Shown here: positions 1 to 5,843 of the stretch, in pieces | Numbering within the stretch: position 1 is the first letter of the stretch | How the letters are laid out: each line of letters opens with the position of its first letter | Source: Leptospira sp. 96542 | GTDB taxonomy: Bacteria; Spirochaetota; Leptospiria; Leptospirales; Leptospiraceae | Assembly: GCA_029310945.1 (NCBI GenBank) | Contig: JARJFC010000090.1 | Span: forward strand, 1 to 9,216 | Length of the DNA: 9,216 nt | Reading direction: 5' to 3' | Made by a program: the position numbers and the translations under genes | The notes under the pieces: model-generated | Database searches by the model: none | Told to the model about the DNA's origin: nothing | The model's input: the letters and a program-made list of their open reading frames with translations, nothing else

Positions 1-194
1 TAAACCTAGCTAGCGCTCCTGGAAATGCAATATTAACCAGAAAAGAGACTAATCTCTCTAAAGACTCAATTGTAAATGTTTCCCAAATTGTCTCACTAGA
101 TAGAGAAAGATTTATTAATAAGGCATCGGAAATAAAGAATAAGAATATGAAGAAAGTTGAAGAAGGGATTAAACTAATTCTTTCTTTGAAATAA
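1..194 (+). CDS. mazF: MazF/PemK-family endoribonuclease toxin, C-terminal part
   Basis: The reading frame is already open at base 3 and ends with TAA at 192-194, giving the last 63 residues of a protein whose start lies outside the window. It contains the typical C-terminal pattern of MazF-like toxins: an APGN motif, a KDSIVNVSQIVSLDRER stretch, and a final amphipathic helix ending in LILSLK. MazF proteins are about 110-120 residues long, so roughly half is visible. MazF toxins are sequence-specific mRNA interferases neutralised by MazE, whose gene would be expected just upstream. The stop lies 9 bases before attC1, so this gene closes the first cassette. No disruption is seen in the visible part; the catalytic N-terminal half cannot be judged. 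Confidence 0.85.
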   Translation, partial: NLASAPGNAILTRKETNLSKDSIVNVSQIVSLDRERFINKASEIKNKNMKKVEEGIKLILSLK

Positions 195-203
195 TCGGCA
201 CTT

Positions 204-340
204 CGCATAACAGCACCTTATCGGTTCGCTTCGGGACTTGCGCCCTCGCTCGGTCTGCGACACATTCCTCTTCTGTCACTCGTTTGCATCCGCAAACTCC
301 GTGCCAGTCCCTAACGTCGAGTAGTCTAGTTCGTTATGCG
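204..340 (+). repeat. attC-like site 1
   Basis: It starts CGCATAAC (204-211) and ends GTTATGCG (333-340). The centre includes a small hairpin, GTTTGC/GCAAAC, near 273-299. The GC content is far above that of the adjacent genes. It shares its left half (CGGTTCGCTTCGGGACTT, CTCGCTCGG) with sites 2, 6 and 7, and its right end (CGTCGAGTAGTCTAGTTCG) with site 8. Its right end GTTATGCGAA is complementary, with one mismatch, to the left end TTCACATAAC of site 2. Confidence 0.75.
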
Positions 341-460
341 AAATTGGCAAAAATGAACACAATTCAACAACATTCAGAATAGTATTGCAGTGCCGATAGT
401 CAAATTAACAGGAATAATAAATTTCTTTTCAAACAAAAGATAAATAGGGAAGTAACTCAG

Positions 461-619
461 ATGGCTATTCAAATCAAAGACACACCTACTTTAAAAGGCC
501 ACGATGCCGATTTCTTTTTTGAGTCCCTTGATAAAAATGAAACAAAGAAAATTGAAGAGAAGGAAATTGTCAAAATTCAAGAAAGCTACAAAAGAATCTC
601 TGATCTACTAGATAAGTAG
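461..619 (+). CDS. Small antitoxin-like protein partnered with GNAT gene
   Basis: This 52-residue ORF starts at ATG 461 behind a GGGAAG Shine-Dalgarno (448-453), a clear ribosome site that most antitoxins in this window lack. It begins MAIQIKDTPTLKGHDADFFF, followed by a charged, Lys/Glu-rich helical tail ending ISDLLDK. It stops 6 bases before the ATG of the GNAT gene, which indicates one operon. From memory, small ORFs of this type (a TPxLxGxDA motif and a short charged helix) often sit upstream of GNAT acetyltransferases of the family downstream, so an antitoxin or accessory role is likely. No RHH, AbrB or HTH DNA-binding fold is evident, so autoregulation is not supported. The partner gene is broken. 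No convincing promoter was recognised at 341-445. Confidence 0.7.
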   Translation: MAIQIKDTPTLKGHDADFFFESLDKNETKKIEEKEIVKIQESYKRISDLLDK

Positions 620-625
620 TATTTG

Positions 626-1162
626 ATGGATTGGAAAAATATCCGTCTTTATAGACTAGATAGTAATAAAACCATTTTACCTTTCGATTGTGGAGATTCA
701 GATCTAAACGAATTTCTACTAAATGACGCTTTAATATACACGGAAAGTTTAATTGCTGTTACATACATTTTTGAAAATATCAAAAATCAGAACACAGTAG
801 CATTTTTCAGCGTTATGAATGATAAAATCTCTGCCGAACAAACAAATAATTCTGGATGGAAAAAATTTAGAAAATCAATTCCAGAGAAGAGAAGATTTAA
901 AAGTTATCCTGCAGTTAAAATCGGTAGATTAGGCGTTGCCGTACAATACCAAAATTAAGGTTTAGGATCAGATATTCTAAACTATATAAAAGGATTATTT
1001 CTAGATTCTAATAAAACTGGATGTCGATTTGTTACTGTTGATGCATATAATAACAAAGAGACTCTCAGCTTCTATAAAAAAAATGGATTTGTTTACCTTA
1101 CACAATCAGATACAAATGAAGATACAAGATTAATGTATTTTGATTTAATTACTATTGTATAA
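626..1162 (+). pseudogene. GNAT-family N-acetyltransferase (possible toxin), in-frame stop
   Basis: Starting at ATG 626 (a TTG at 623 is also in frame), the frame encodes a GNAT acetyltransferase, but codon 111 (956-958) is TAA. The same frame continues without shift to TAA at 1160-1162, for 178 codons in total. The first part carries a typical FDCGDSDLNEFL motif and IGRLGV, the beta-4 strand leading to the acetyl-CoA site. The stop falls inside the CoA pyrophosphate-binding loop (Q-x-x-G-x-G): the frame reads YQN, stop, GLGSDIL, where relatives have Gln. A single C-to-T change of CAA would explain it. The remainder has VTVDAYN and FYKKNGF, the normal motif B. A protein ending at residue 110 lacks half of the CoA site and should be inactive. 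GNAT toxins such as TacT/AtaT acetylate aminoacyl-tRNA; whether this family does so is unknown. Confidence 0.8.
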
Positions 1163-1172
1163 TGCGTTTATT

Positions 1173-1339
1173 CACATAACAGCGTGTAAACGGTTCGCTT
1201 CGGGACTTGCGCCCTCGCTCCGGCTTCGCCAAATTCCTTTCCGTCACGATTCTTGCAGCCGCAAGAATTCGCGCCGACGCTAACGCCTCCGCACGGAGGC
1301 TCAACTACGAGGAACGTCGATAAGGCTGGTCGATAGTCA
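1173..1339 (+). repeat. attC-like site 2, right end degenerate
   Basis: The left end is ACATAAC (1174-1180). The right end reads GATAGTC (1332-1338) where GTTAGTC or GTTATGC is expected, so the first T of the conserved GTT is lost and the site may be inactive. It has an internal hairpin ATTCTTGC/GCAAGAAT near 1248-1269, shared with site 9. Its right half (CTCAACTACGAGGAACGTCGATAAGGCTGG) also matches sites 4 and 9 closely. Confidence 0.7.
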
Positions 1340-1394
1340 GCAATGTATGCCTCAGGACATGGGTAACATTAGGGAAAATATTGATTTTTATGAA

Positions 1395-1440
1395 TTGACA
1401 AACCGATTCATATATATACTATACCATATATATATGAATC
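1395..1440 (+). promoter_or_regulatory. vapBC promoter and operator palindrome over the start codon
   Basis: TTGACA at 1395-1400 is a consensus -35 box; -10 candidates lie in TATACTATACC (1415-1425). A perfect 14-bp inverted repeat, GATTCATATATATA (1405-1418) and TATATATATGAATC (1427-1440), with an 8-bp spacer, covers the -10 region and the vapB ATG (1434). There is no Shine-Dalgarno. The likely transcription start lies within a few bases of the ATG, suggesting a leaderless mRNA and autorepression by VapBC. Confidence 0.65.
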
Positions 1441-1664
1441 GTGCAAAATTGTTCAAAAACGGTGATAGTCAAGCCGTAAGACTCCCAAAAGATTTTAGAT
1501 TCAAGGGAAAAGAAGTCTACATCAGAAAAGACGGAAATTGTGTAATCATATCTCCAATCGATGATGCTGTTGATAGACTATGGAAGTCACTAAATGATTT
1601 TTCAGCTGATTTTCAAATTGAAAGAAATCAGCCGGAATCGTTTGATAAGAGAAATTCGATATGA
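1434..1664 (+). CDS. vapB: VapB antitoxin, AbrB/MazE-type
   Basis: This 76-residue protein starts MNRAKLFKNGDSQAVRLP, the swapped-hairpin AbrB/SpoVT DNA-binding fold of VapB/MvpA-type antitoxins. The C-terminal part (DDAVDRLWKSLNDFSADF, then ERNQP) is the toxin-neutralising arm. The frame is open from an ATG at 1347, but family alignment and the promoter place the start at 1434; the extra upstream residues have no family counterpart and would come from promoter DNA. The stop overlaps the vapC start by four bases (ATGA at 1661-1664), giving translational coupling. It binds and inhibits the downstream VapC and, as a complex, probably represses the palindrome over its own start codon. It appears intact. 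Confidence 0.9.
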   Translation: MNRAKLFKNGDSQAVRLPKDFRFKGKEVYIRKDGNCVIISPIDDAVDRLWKSLNDFSADFQIERNQPESFDKRNSI

Positions 1665-2065
1665 GTCAGTATTTGTTAGATACAAATACCTGCATCTATA
1701 TCATTAATAAAAAACCCGAAAAAGTTTATCAAAAATTTAAAAAAGTTAGCTTAGATAATATTTTTATTTCGACCATTACTGAATTCGAATTAAGATATGG
1801 TGTTCAAAAAAGTCAAAAGGCAGATCAAAACCAAAAAACTCTTAATGAATTTCTTGGTTATCTAAACATTATTCCTTTCGACTCAGTAGCTGCTTCGATA
1901 GCTGGATCAGTTAGAACAAGATTAGAAAAGAAAGGAGAAATCATAGGTTCCTATGACTTGCTCATTGCTTCTCAAGCTATCGCTAATGACATTATAATTG
2001 TTACAAACAATGAAAAAAAATTCAAGAGAATTAAAGAACTTAAAATAGAAAACTGGATTAGTTAA
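1661..2065 (+). CDS. vapC: VapC toxin, PIN-domain ribonuclease
   Basis: A full-length 134-residue PIN-domain protein of the classical VapC group. The acidic metal-binding residues are in place: D7 in LLDTN, E43 in FELRYG, D99 in SYDLLIA, and the VTNN motif at 114-117. VapC toxins are Mg2+-dependent ribonucleases. Enteric relatives of this canonical subgroup cleave initiator tRNA, and a leptospiral VapC has been reported with the same target; that target is inferred here. It is translationally coupled to vapB by a 4-base overlap and followed, 12 bases after its stop, by attC3. Nothing suggests inactivation, so this cassette is probably a working addiction module. Confidence 0.92.
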   Translation: MSQYLLDTNTCIYIINKKPEKVYQKFKKVSLDNIFISTITEFELRYGVQKSQKADQNQKTLNEFLGYLNIIPFDSVAASIAGSVRTRLEKKGEIIGSYDLLIASQAIANDIIIVTNNEKKFKRIKELKIENWIS

Positions 2066-2077
2066 TCTACTGACCGT

Positions 2078-2200
2078 CGTATAACAGCCGATCTTCGCTT
2101 CGAGACTGTCGCCCTCGCTCGGCCTGCGGTAAATTTCCCGCTATCCCTAACGCCTAAAGGCTCAGGGCGGGAAACTTCGAGAAGCCTGGTTCGTTATACG
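2078..2200 (+). repeat. attC-like site 3
   Basis: The left end CGTATAAC (2078-2085) and right end GTTATACG (2193-2200) are exact inverted complements. The right end continues into a 10-bp palindrome GCAATATTGC (2200-2209). The right part (AAAGGCTCAGGGCGGGAAACTTCGAG) closely resembles the surviving part of site 8. Confidence 0.75.
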
Positions 2201-2221
2201 CAATATTGCAAAATTTAAACT

Positions 2222-3229
2222 ATGACATTAGAAAATGATAGATCTAATATAGTACGGATACAAAAAGACATTGCAAATCTTAAATCAGACTTAGGAAAAG
2301 AAGTAGAAAAAATTTCTAGGATAACAAAATCAATAGCTGATCTTAATGCGAAATTGAATCGGAAACAAACTCAAAGCTCATTAAATTCCGTATTAAATGA
2401 AATTTCAAGAAAACAAAAAGATGAAGCTTCACATCTAAATAAAATCTCACAAATAGAAAAAAGAATTTCAGATAAAAGTAAAGAACTAGACCGGCATTTA
2501 GCCTCGGCAACTAGAGAAGAAGAAAGGAGGCTAAAAAAACAAATTGACGAAACAAAAAAAATTACTGAAATCCAACGTAGAAATGATTCAGAGAGATTGA
2601 CCAATCTAAGAAAAATAAATTATGAAATTCAAAAAAAAAGTATATTAGAAAAAAAAATTGGGGGAACTGGATATAAAATAGAGTCTGAACTATTTGTACT
2701 AAAAGCGGATATCAAAGGATTCAGTCAATATATGGCTGATCCTGAAATGAGAGAATATATTCCCGAAAACTTCGAAAATATTGTTAAAATAAATGCAGTT
2801 AATTCCCTCTATTATAACGTAAGCAGAGGAGATTCATTAGTAATTCTTGACACTAATCTACAAAGATTAGCCAAAACTGCATTTAGAATTATTGAAGATT
2901 TATCAGATTTAAAAACTTCCCCAAAAATTAGAATTGCAATCGATTTCGGATTGGTAATTTATCTCGCAGAAGAAAATCATATTAGAAAATTAAAAACAGG
3001 TGAACCTCTCAGATTATCAGCAAGACTAGAACCATTTGTAACTCCAAATGAAATTTGGTTAACTGAAAGAGCATTTGAAAAAATAGGAGAAGGAAACTAT
3101 TCAGCTGAAATGATTACCGATCAAATTCAAAATTTACCTAAAATTGGAGAACAATACAATATTAAAAAAATTGATTCTCCTGAAGCCGATATATTAGTAA
3201 AACTATATAAATTAACAAAAAAACCATAA
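2222..3229 (+). CDS. Coiled-coil protein with class III nucleotidyl-cyclase-like domain
   Basis: A 335-residue soluble protein. Residues about 5-145 form a long, highly charged coiled coil with no membrane segment or signal peptide. Residues about 155-332 resemble a class III adenylate/guanylate cyclase homology domain: LKADIKGFS (160-168, metal-binding D163), RGDSLVIL (202-209, second metal-binding D204), RIAIDFG (237-243) and GEPLRLSARLEP (260-271). Both metal aspartates are kept. The Asn of the usual G-x-x-V-N-x-A-x-R motif is Arg (R264), whereas the Arg (R269) is kept, so the substrate may not be ATP or GTP. This type of N-terminal coiled coil also occurs, as I recall, on TIR and other defence-type effector proteins. 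It is a single-gene cassette with no partner and no obvious Shine-Dalgarno. A defence or signalling role is inference; cyclase activity is unproven. Confidence 0.7.
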   Translation: MTLENDRSNIVRIQKDIANLKSDLGKEVEKISRITKSIADLNAKLNRKQTQSSLNSVLNEISRKQKDEASHLNKISQIEKRISDKSKELDRHLASATREEERRLKKQIDETKKITEIQRRNDSERLTNLRKINYEIQKKSILEKKIGGTGYKIESELFVLKADIKGFSQYMADPEMREYIPENFENIVKINAVNSLYYNVSRGDSLVILDTNLQRLAKTAFRIIEDLSDLKTSPKIRIAIDFGLVIYLAEENHIRKLKTGEPLRLSARLEPFVTPNEIWLTERAFEKIGEGNYSAEMITDQIQNLPKIGEQYNIKKIDSPEADILVKLYKLTKKP

Positions 3230-3245
3230 GTAGTAAGCAAAACTT

Positions 3246-3352
3246 CGCATAACAGTGCCTTATCGGTTCGCTTCGGGACTTATGCCGACGCTAACGCCTG
3301 CCTTGGCAGGCTCAGCTACGAGGAACGTCGATAAGGCTGGTTCGTTAGTTGC
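3246..3352 (+). repeat. attC-like site 4
   Basis: The clearest paired structure in the array: the left arm GCATAAC-AG-TGCCTTATCG (3247-3265) faces the right arm CGATAAGGC-TGG-TTC-GTTAGTTGC (about 3329-3352). The CCTTATCG/CGATAAGG box pairs fully and the spacers leave unpaired bases, as in attC hairpins. A GCCTGCC/GGCAGGC hairpin lies in the centre. The right end GTTAGTTGCA differs from its own left end but is the exact complement of the left end of site 5. Confidence 0.8.
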
Positions 3353-3402
3353 AATTCTCGCTTGAATTAAGAAGACAATAATTGCTTAAAAAAATTTCGA
3401 AT

Positions 3403-3813
3403 TCAGATAGAATGAAAAGACATATTTAATTTTTTTAAGGATTTTAAAAAATCCTGATCGAAAGTTACAATTTTCGCTTCTAAAAAATGACTTGCTGCTG
3501 CTAAAACTGCGTCCCCATAATCCTTTATATTCCGTGGCCAAAAATGAAGGATAAGTTCTGGATAATAAGCTGCTTCAAATTTTACACCAGGATTTGATAT
3601 AAGGTCTTTTACTACTTGATTTATTTCGTTTTGTTCAACTGAATAAATACTCTTGAAAACAAACACTATCTCGGATATATTGTGTGAAGTCAAAACTACC
3701 TCATGTTCCAAACGAGATACTTCTTCCCAAAACTTAACCATCTTCGTATGTTGGTCTAAGTTTCTCTTATTCAAAAATGATATATAACAATTTGTATCTA
3801 AAATTAATTTCAT
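3403..3813 (-). CDS. PIN-domain VapC-like toxin, minus strand
   Basis: A 136-residue PIN protein read on the minus strand from ATG 3813. Ten more upstream residues are in frame, but the ATG at 3813 overlaps the antitoxin stop as ATGA, and MKLILDTN is the normal PIN start. Acidic residues are D6 (LDTN), E48 (NISEI), D101 (DYGDAVLAAA, with D98 nearby) and D119/D121 (VTFDQDF), so the catalytic set looks complete. It is expected to be a metal-dependent ribonuclease inhibited by the AbrB-type protein encoded just upstream; the target RNA is unknown. This is the only operon in the window transcribed against the direction of the attC sites. Confidence 0.87.
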   Translation of the reverse strand: MKLILDTNCYISFLNKRNLDQHTKMVKFWEEVSRLEHEVVLTSHNISEIVFVFKSIYSVEQNEINQVVKDLISNPGVKFEAAYYPELILHFWPRNIKDYGDAVLAAASHFLEAKIVTFDQDFLKSLKKLNMSFHSI

Positions 3814-4052
3814 TTGGAATATCGCTTTGCTCGTTCCTCCCAAGCTTTCTCAATATCCGATTTTATATCAGACGATCCTTTGTTTAAGAAACCCTTGTAT
3901 TTCAAGAAAGGTTTGTTTGCTGATTCTATATGAATCCCTTGGTCGTCTATTGACCATTCAATTACATCTTCCATCGAAAGTTTTAAAGAATCTCTGATCT
4001 CTTTCGGAATAGTTATTTGATATTTTGAAGTAATCTTTGACCTAAGTTTCAT
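3810..4052 (-). CDS. AbrB/SpoVT-type antitoxin, minus strand
   Basis: An 80-residue protein. Residues 1-45 (MKLRSKITSKYQITIPKEIR, then a DVIEW strand) form the swapped-hairpin AbrB DNA-binding domain. The C-terminal tail (DIKSDIEKAWEERAKRYSK) is a charged helix likely to wrap the PIN toxin. The start at 4052 lies immediately downstream of a strong promoter on the minus strand and has no separate Shine-Dalgarno at proper spacing. It overlaps the toxin gene by 4 bases. The protein probably neutralises the toxin and, alone or in complex with it, represses the operon at the inverted repeat beside its start codon. Confidence 0.87.
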   Translation of the reverse strand: MKLRSKITSKYQITIPKEIRDSLKLSMEDVIEWSIDDQGIHIESANKPFLKYKGFLNKGSSDIKSDIEKAWEERAKRYSK

Positions 4053-4053
4053 A

Positions 4054-4087
4054 CCTTACTATAAGAAAAAAAGTAAGGAGTTGTCAA
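4054..4087 (-). promoter_or_regulatory. Promoter/operator of the minus-strand TA operon
   Basis: Read on the minus strand: TTGACA (4087-4082), an 18-bp spacer, TATAGT (4063-4058), then 5 bases to the ATG (4052). A 7-bp inverted repeat CCTTACT/AGTAAGG (4054-4060 and 4072-4078 on the plus strand) flanks the -10 box. The spacing puts the transcription start at or beside the ATG, so the mRNA would be leaderless. Confidence 0.7.
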
Positions 4088-4105
4088 GTCAAAAACGTCA
4101 GAACT

Positions 4106-4267
4106 GCAACTAACAGCGACTTACCGCTTCGGCACAAGGCCTCGCTCGGGCAGCGACACATTTCCCTTCTGGCACTCCCCTTGCTTCCGCAAGTGTCGTT
4201 CCAGTCCCTAACGTCCCTTCCAGGGACTCAGGGTCAGCCTACGTCGGTTAATCTAGTTCGTTATGCG
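4106..4267 (+). repeat. attC-like site 5
   Basis: The left end GCAACTAAC (4106-4114) is the exact complement of the right end of site 4 (GTTAGTTGC), not of its own right end GTTATGCG (4260-4267). That is the expected pattern for a cassette inserted by cutting G/TT. The centre has the CTTGC/GCAAG hairpin (about 4180-4195). The right end GTTATGCGAA is the exact complement of the left end of site 6. Confidence 0.8.
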
Positions 4268-4318
4268 AACATCGAGCAAAGCTAGCTTAAAAAATTATTG
4301 AAAAATTTTAAAAATAGA

Positions 4319-4357
4319 TTGACCACTCCATAGTTATAACTTTTATTATAACTATGG
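4319..4357 (+). promoter_or_regulatory. Promoter/operator of the AbrB-Doc operon
   Basis: TTGACC (4319-4324) is a -35 candidate; TATTAT (4344-4349) is the best -10 candidate with a long 19-bp spacer. A perfect 12-bp inverted repeat, CCATAGTTATAA (4328-4339) and TTATAACTATGG (4346-4357), contains the antitoxin ATG (4354) in its right arm. No Shine-Dalgarno is present. The layout parallels the vapB start at 1434 although the sequence differs. Confidence 0.6.
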
Positions 4358-4593
4358 ATATTCCTTCAGTTAAAAAAACTACAATTCGTGCAATTGGAAA
4401 TTCCGCAGGTGCTACGATCCCAAAAGTCCTTTTAGAAAAATACAATTTTCACGAAGGTGATACAGTTTTTCTACTAGAGACTGAAAATGGAATTCTTCTC
4501 TCTCCATATGATCCAGATTTTGAAACGTCTATGGGGTTTTACCAAGAGGCATCTAAAATGTATAGAAATGCACTTAAAGAACTTGCGAAATGA
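4354..4593 (+). CDS. AbrB/MazE-type antitoxin paired with Doc toxin
   Basis: A 79-residue protein with an AbrB/SpoVT fold at residues 7-50 (TTIRAIGNSAGATIPK, EKYNFHEGDTV, GILLSPYDP). The C-terminal tail (SMGFYQEASKMYRNALKELAK) is a helix of the kind that blocks toxin partners. The start codon lies within a perfect inverted repeat, so it probably represses its own operon. The stop overlaps the start of the Fic/Doc gene (ATGA at 4590-4593). P1 Doc is classically partnered by Phd, which has a different fold; the AbrB-type partner here is a swapped pairing that also occurs in other genomes. Confidence 0.87.
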   Translation: MDIPSVKKTTIRAIGNSAGATIPKVLLEKYNFHEGDTVFLLETENGILLSPYDPDFETSMGFYQEASKMYRNALKELAK

Positions 4594-4982
4594 GTTTTGA
4601 ACCTAAATGGTTAAATAAAAAAGTCGCTGAAGCAATACATCTAGATCAAATCAAGCAGCATGGTGGTTCTTTAGGCATTCGGGATGAAGGTTTATTAGAA
4701 TCTGCACTAGATCGACCAAAAAATACATGGCACTATCTACCTAAGTCAACTCTATTTGAACTTGCTTCTTCTCTGGGAGTTGGTATCGCTAAAAATCATC
4801 CTTTTATTGATGGAAACAAAAGAACTTCATTTCTTCTTATATATGTATTTCTTGCCATGAATGGTTTTAAAATTGAGACTTCTGAGAATGAGGTTGTTCA
4901 GGTAATGTTAAAAGTAGCAGAAGGATCAATAAAAGAACCAAAATTAGCAATTTGGCTAGAGAAAAACTCACGTTCAAATTAA
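4590..4982 (+). CDS. doc: Death-on-curing (Doc/Fic) family toxin
   Basis: A 130-residue Fic-fold protein of the Doc group. The catalytic loop is HPFIDGNKR at residues 70-78, the Fic motif HPFx(D/E)GN-x-R with Lys after GN, as in Doc-like proteins. GIRDEGLLESALDRP (29-43) upstream is also characteristic. P1 Doc uses ATP to phosphorylate EF-Tu and stop translation; many other Fic proteins transfer AMP. The GNK motif favours the Doc activity, but the reaction is not proven from sequence. No inhibitory alpha-helix motif is seen within the protein, so inhibition should come from the upstream antitoxin, to which it is coupled by a 4-base overlap. The stop lies 13 bases before attC6. Confidence 0.9.
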   Translation: MSFEPKWLNKKVAEAIHLDQIKQHGGSLGIRDEGLLESALDRPKNTWHYLPKSTLFELASSLGVGIAKNHPFIDGNKRTSFLLIYVFLAMNGFKIETSENEVVQVMLKVAEGSIKEPKLAIWLEKNSRSN

Positions 4983-4994
4983 AATGCTCGACTT

Positions 4995-5035
4995 CGCATA
5001 ACAGCATGTAACCGCTTCGCTTCGGGACTTGCGCC
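4995..5035 (+). repeat. attC-like site 6, truncated to its left arm
   Basis: The left end TTCGCATAAC (4993-5002) and the shared CGCTTCGCTTCGGGACTTGCGCC arm are present, but homology stops at about 5035 and the next gene begins 13 bases later. The right half and the GTTATGC end are missing, so this copy should not recombine normally. The Doc cassette and the nucleotidyltransferase cassette are fused here by a deletion. Confidence 0.75.
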
Positions 5036-5048
5036 ATAGCTTAAAAAT

Positions 5049-5843
5049 ATGATAAACTTAAATATAAAAAACCAAATTTTAAATAAATTAACATCAATTG
5101 AAAAGGAATTTGATGTAGAAATCTTATTAGCAGTAGAATCGGGCTCGAGAGCTTGGGGTTTTGAATCTTTAGACAGTGACTACGATGTAAGATTTATCTA
5201 CAAACATCCCGTAAATTGGTATCTAAATATCTTACCAAAAAGAGATGTAATAGAAATTCCAATAGTAGATTTAATGGATTACAATGGTTGGGATCTAAAA
5301 AAAGCATTCTTTCTGATGAATAAATCTAATCCCGTTTTGTTTGAATGGCTTAGATCACCAATTGTTTATAAAAAAAATCAAGAATTCTCTAATCTATTCT
5401 TCAATATTTCAAATGAATACTTCTCTGAATTAAGCACAATCTATCATTATTTGCATATGGCAAAGAAAAATTATAGAGAGTTTTTAAAGAAAGATATGGT
5501 TAAGGCAAAAAAATACTTTTACGTTTTGAGACCACTGCTCGCTTGTATGTGGGTCGAAAATAAACGAAGTTCTCCACCAATGGAATTCGAAATTTTAATA
5601 AATCAATTTTTAGACAATAAATCTGTAAAAAGCGAAATAGACAATTTACTTTTTAAAAAGAGAAGTGGTTTAGAATTAGGTGAAATTCCGAGAATAGATA
5701 TTTTAAATAGTTTTATTGAAAATAAAATTGAATATTTTGATCAATTAGCAATCAACTATGATTCCAAGACAAAACCGGATGCAGAAAAAATGAATTTTGC
5801 ATTTCAATCAATTCTAAATATTAAACAAAGCTACGGCGCATAA
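5049..5843 (+). CDS. YcgL/RlaP-type predicted nucleotidyltransferase
   Basis: A 264-residue protein of the DNA polymerase beta nucleotidyltransferase superfamily (COG3541, YcgL/RlaP group). The active site is visible: GSRAWGF at 32-38, then DSDYDVRF at 42-49 with metal-binding D44 and D46, followed by YKHPVNWYL. The remainder is an alpha-helical domain with HMAKKNYREFL and YVLRPLLACMW, as in the family; the length is normal. Members have been linked by genome context to RNA repair; the substrate is not established. The start at 5049 has no Shine-Dalgarno, and the upstream attC and any promoter have been deleted, so expression may depend on read-through from the Doc operon. The stop codon (5841-5843) lies within the left end of attC7, so the last residue or two are encoded by attC sequence. 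Confidence 0.85.
   Translation: MINLNIKNQILNKLTSIEKEFDVEILLAVESGSRAWGFESLDSDYDVRFIYKHPVNWYLNILPKRDVIEIPIVDLMDYNGWDLKKAFFLMNKSNPVLFEWLRSPIVYKKNQEFSNLFFNISNEYFSELSTIYHYLHMAKKNYREFLKKDMVKAKKYFYVLRPLLACMWVENKRSSPPMEFEILINQFLDNKSVKSEIDNLLFKKRSGLELGEIPRIDILNSFIENKIEYFDQLAINYDSKTKPDAEKMNFAFQSILNIKQSYGA

Noticed and set aside
204..340. tRNA, rRNA or structured regulatory RNA in the GC-rich segments
   Set aside because: The GC-rich segments have hairpins but no cloverleaf or CCA-type end, and they recur between unrelated genes as attC-like sites.
1347..1433. Longer N-terminus for VapB
   Set aside because: The 29 extra residues cover promoter and palindrome DNA, and MNRAKLFKNG is the normal start of the family.
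2371..2604. Minus-strand open frame of 77 codons
   Set aside because: It is antisense to the coiled-coil region of the cyclase-like gene; the Ser/Leu-rich product reflects the AT-rich Lys/Glu codons on the other strand.
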